The notes beneath the pieces are model-generated. The model searched no databases. It saw only the letters and a list, made by a program, of their open reading frames with translations, and was not told the DNA's origin. Positions 62,638-64,000 of a DNA stretch of 64,000 bases are shown in pieces; the stretch's first letter is position 1, and the number at the start of each line of letters is the position of its first letter. Position numbers and translations under genes: made by a program. Source of the stretch: an uncultured Coriobacteriaceae bacterium (GTDB taxonomy: Bacteria > Actinomycetota > Coriobacteriia > Coriobacteriales > Atopobiaceae); NCBI GenBank assembly GCA_902780305.1, contig CACZFB010000002.1:124001-188000 (forward strand), read 5' to 3'.

Positions 62638-62709
62638 GCCTATCAATAGGGGTTACCCCCTTTGATTGCCGCTAGCGGCAATCAAAGGGGGTAACCCCTA
62701 TTGATAGGC
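62638..62709. repeat. 72-bp perfect palindrome
   Basis: 36-base arms 62638-62673 and 62674-62709 are exact complements with no loop (centre GCTAGC). Outer bases GCCTATCAA/TTGATAGGC match the hairpin at 3855. It is followed by GGCCAC...GGCCAGCCCGTGAAC, as around brnTA. A perfect palindrome of this size would extrude or be unstable unless maintained. Confidence 0.93.
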
Positions 62710-62826
62710 CACTGCCGGCCATCGATTTACGTGGCTTGTGGCCAGCCCGTGAACCACTCCCTCAGGGAGCCCGACTGTCCCGACACCCCACCCAAAGACA
62801 AGACCCAAGATCCACGTCCGGCCTTT

Positions 62827-62877
62827 CGGTGACACCACCCTGGCACAGGCTGCACGCGAAAGCAAGCACCTCTGGCG
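62827..62877 (+). repeat. Dispersed ~50-bp repeat, copy 3
   Basis: CGGTGACACCACCCTGGCAC onward matches 12536-12586 and 45145-45195. It ends at the stop codon of the ChW gene. 62765-62815 also resembles 23555-23600 (ACACCCCACCCAAAGACAAG). Confidence 0.68.
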
Positions 62878-62880
62878 CTC

Positions 62881-64000
62881 TTACTTCGTTGCGCACGCCG
62901 CCCTGCTGGCGTCGTAGCCGCGGGGCACCTGGCCCTGCGGCAGGACCTGCACGTCGATGGCCTCGGCGCGTCTGGAGAGTCCCGTGGTGCCGGCCGGCTC
63001 GCCGTCGTGGGCCCATCCGAGCCAGCCGTAGTTCTGGGAGTGGACGCGGTACCAGACGGAGTAGCCGCCCTCCCTGGCGAGGTCGCCGGTGAGGCTTACG
63101 CGCACGGCCTCGAGGCGGCGGGACTGGCCCTCGGTGCCGGCCAGCGCCCCGTCGACCGCGGCGGGCATCCAGCCCCTGTCCTGGGCGTGCACCTCGTAGG
63201 AGATGCCGCCGGCAACGGGCTGGTTGGGCACGGAGAGCCTTATGGCCTCGAGCCTGCGGCCTTGGCCTGTGGTGCCGAACTCGAGCGCGGAGCCCGCGCC
63301 CGTCCAGCCCACGCCCGTCCAGCCCGCGCCCTGCACGTGGACGTCGGCGGTCGCGGCGCCGACGTAGGAGGCCTGGCCCTCGGCGTAGCCCTCGGGTACC
63401 TGGCCCTTGGGGAGCACCTGCACCTCTATCGCCTCGGAGCGCTTTGATTGCCCGGCCGTGCCGGCGGCCTGGCCGTCGCACGCCCAGCCGAGCCAGCCGA
63501 AGGTCTGGCAGTGCGCGCGGTACCACACGGAGTGCGTATCGGCCACCTTGCCGGTAAGCCTCATCTGGACGGCCTCGACGCGCCTGGACTGCCCGACGGT
63601 GCCGCAGGGCGCGCCGTCCCTCACCCAGTCGGTCCAGCCGGTGCCCTGCAGGTGGGCGCGGTACTCGATGCCGCCGTTGGTGTCCTTGGGCAGCGCTACG
63701 GAGAACTGCTCCAGGCGCTTGGACTCACCCGTGGTGCCGATGAGGATGCCCTTGCCCTCGGCCTTGGCGGCCACCTCGCCGATTCCCTGCTCGTGGCCGG
63801 AGCCGGTGAGGGCGACGAAGCCCTCGGGTTCGGGCGTTGGCCCGGTCTTCTTCGAAAACGTCGCCGAGACCGTTACGTTGGAGGCGGGCATGGCAAACGA
63901 GCCGCCCTTGATTTCGACCGGGTTGCCCTCTGCGTCCCTCACGGTTACGGTGTCGAGCTCGTAACCGTCTGCGGCCTTGGCAGTAATCTTTACAACCTCG
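62881..64000 (-). CDS. ChW-repeat surface protein, 5' end outside window
   Basis: At least 372 residues; the frame is open to base 64000, and the GTG at 63942 is internal. It starts in a beta-repeat of the InlB-B/MBG type (GYELDTVTVRDAEGNPVEIK, FAMPASNVTVSATF), then about six ChW repeats (for example GIEYRAHLQGTGWTDWVRDG, YSVWYRVHSQNYGWLGWAHD), some joined by VLPKGQVPEGYAEGQ linkers. The tail VPRGYDASRAACATK is shared with the remnant at 30021. ChW repeats probably hold it on the wall. The ligand is unknown. Confidence 0.9.
   Translation of the reverse strand, partial: EVVKITAKAADGYELDTVTVRDAEGNPVEIKGGSFAMPASNVTVSATFSKKTGPTPEPEGFVALTGSGHEQGIGEVAAKAEGKGILIGTTGESKRLEQFSVALPKDTNGGIEYRAHLQGTGWTDWVRDGAPCGTVGQSRRVEAVQMRLTGKVADTHSVWYRAHCQTFGWLGWACDGQAAGTAGQSKRSEAIEVQVLPKGQVPEGYAEGQASYVGAATADVHVQGAGWTGVGWTGAGSALEFGTTGQGRRLEAIRLSVPNQPVAGGISYEVHAQDRGWMPAAVDGALAGTEGQSRRLEAVRVSLTGDLAREGGYSVWYRVHSQNYGWLGWAHDGEPAGTTGLSRRAEAIDVQVLPQGQVPRGYDASRAACATK

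Overview
The window is GC-rich actinobacterial-type chromosome. The mix of a seryl-tRNA synthetase, a glycogen branching enzyme, a FeoA-FeoB fusion, an EFR1-type flavodoxin-ferredoxin, BspA-like and ChW-repeat surface proteins and many small accessory loci suggests a host-associated anaerobe of the Coriobacteriia (Olsenella/Atopobiaceae-like). This placement is by gene style only; there is no rRNA here.

Layout. 1-10.7 kb is mostly core: serS (5' end outside), a small gene behind a LexA-type box, a flotillin, a BrnTA remnant between short direct repeats, an FAD dehydrogenase, a TerB-like protein, a phosphopantetheinyl transferase, a STAS/SpoIIE partner-switch pair and glgB. At 10.9 kb there is tRNA-Glu(TTC). 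About 120 bp from its 3' end and terminator is repeated at 23.4 kb, so 11.0-23.4 kb looks like an island. It holds an HTH protein, ArdC and rhamnose-catabolism remnants, an S41-like lipoprotein, HipBA and two ATPases. 23.5-32.3 kb adds VapBC, a B3/B4 protein, two more ATPases, a VOC protein and an SDR. 32.4-40.8 kb holds two large surface proteins and two plasmid-type small genes between two copies of a GTTAC-rich element. 41.1-45.4 kb has a GGDEF protein and then decayed genes (recombinase tail, Schlafen-type regulator, signal peptidase, peroxiredoxin). 45.4-54.4 kb is core-like again: acyltransferase-like protein, FeoAB, condensation-like acyltransferase, a response regulator/Hpt/hybrid-kinase operon and EFR1. 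54.5-64 kb is accessory: surface-protein pieces, three ATPase loci, a membrane protein and a ChW protein running off the end.

Main discovery. Seven loci (plus one small remnant) encode P-loop ATPases joined to a C-terminal D...ExK nuclease-like domain (AAA_14/DUF4143 and relatives). Six of the seven are preceded by a private array of short direct repeats with exact spacing: 33 bp for two near-identical copies (both TGGTCGCA), 32 bp for a diverged relative, and 23 bp for three members of another subfamily, each with its own motif. The period follows the protein subfamily and the motif follows the individual protein. This suggests self-recognition or autoregulation by a family of mobile ATPase/nuclease cassettes. 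A second theme is cassette-like packaging: BrnTA, one ATPase, a Schlafen-type regulator, the surface-protein block and the island each sit between direct repeats. Several of these contain tRNA-Glu 3'-end-like sequence followed by hairpins whose stems covary. Long, nearly perfect palindromes stand in many intergenic gaps.
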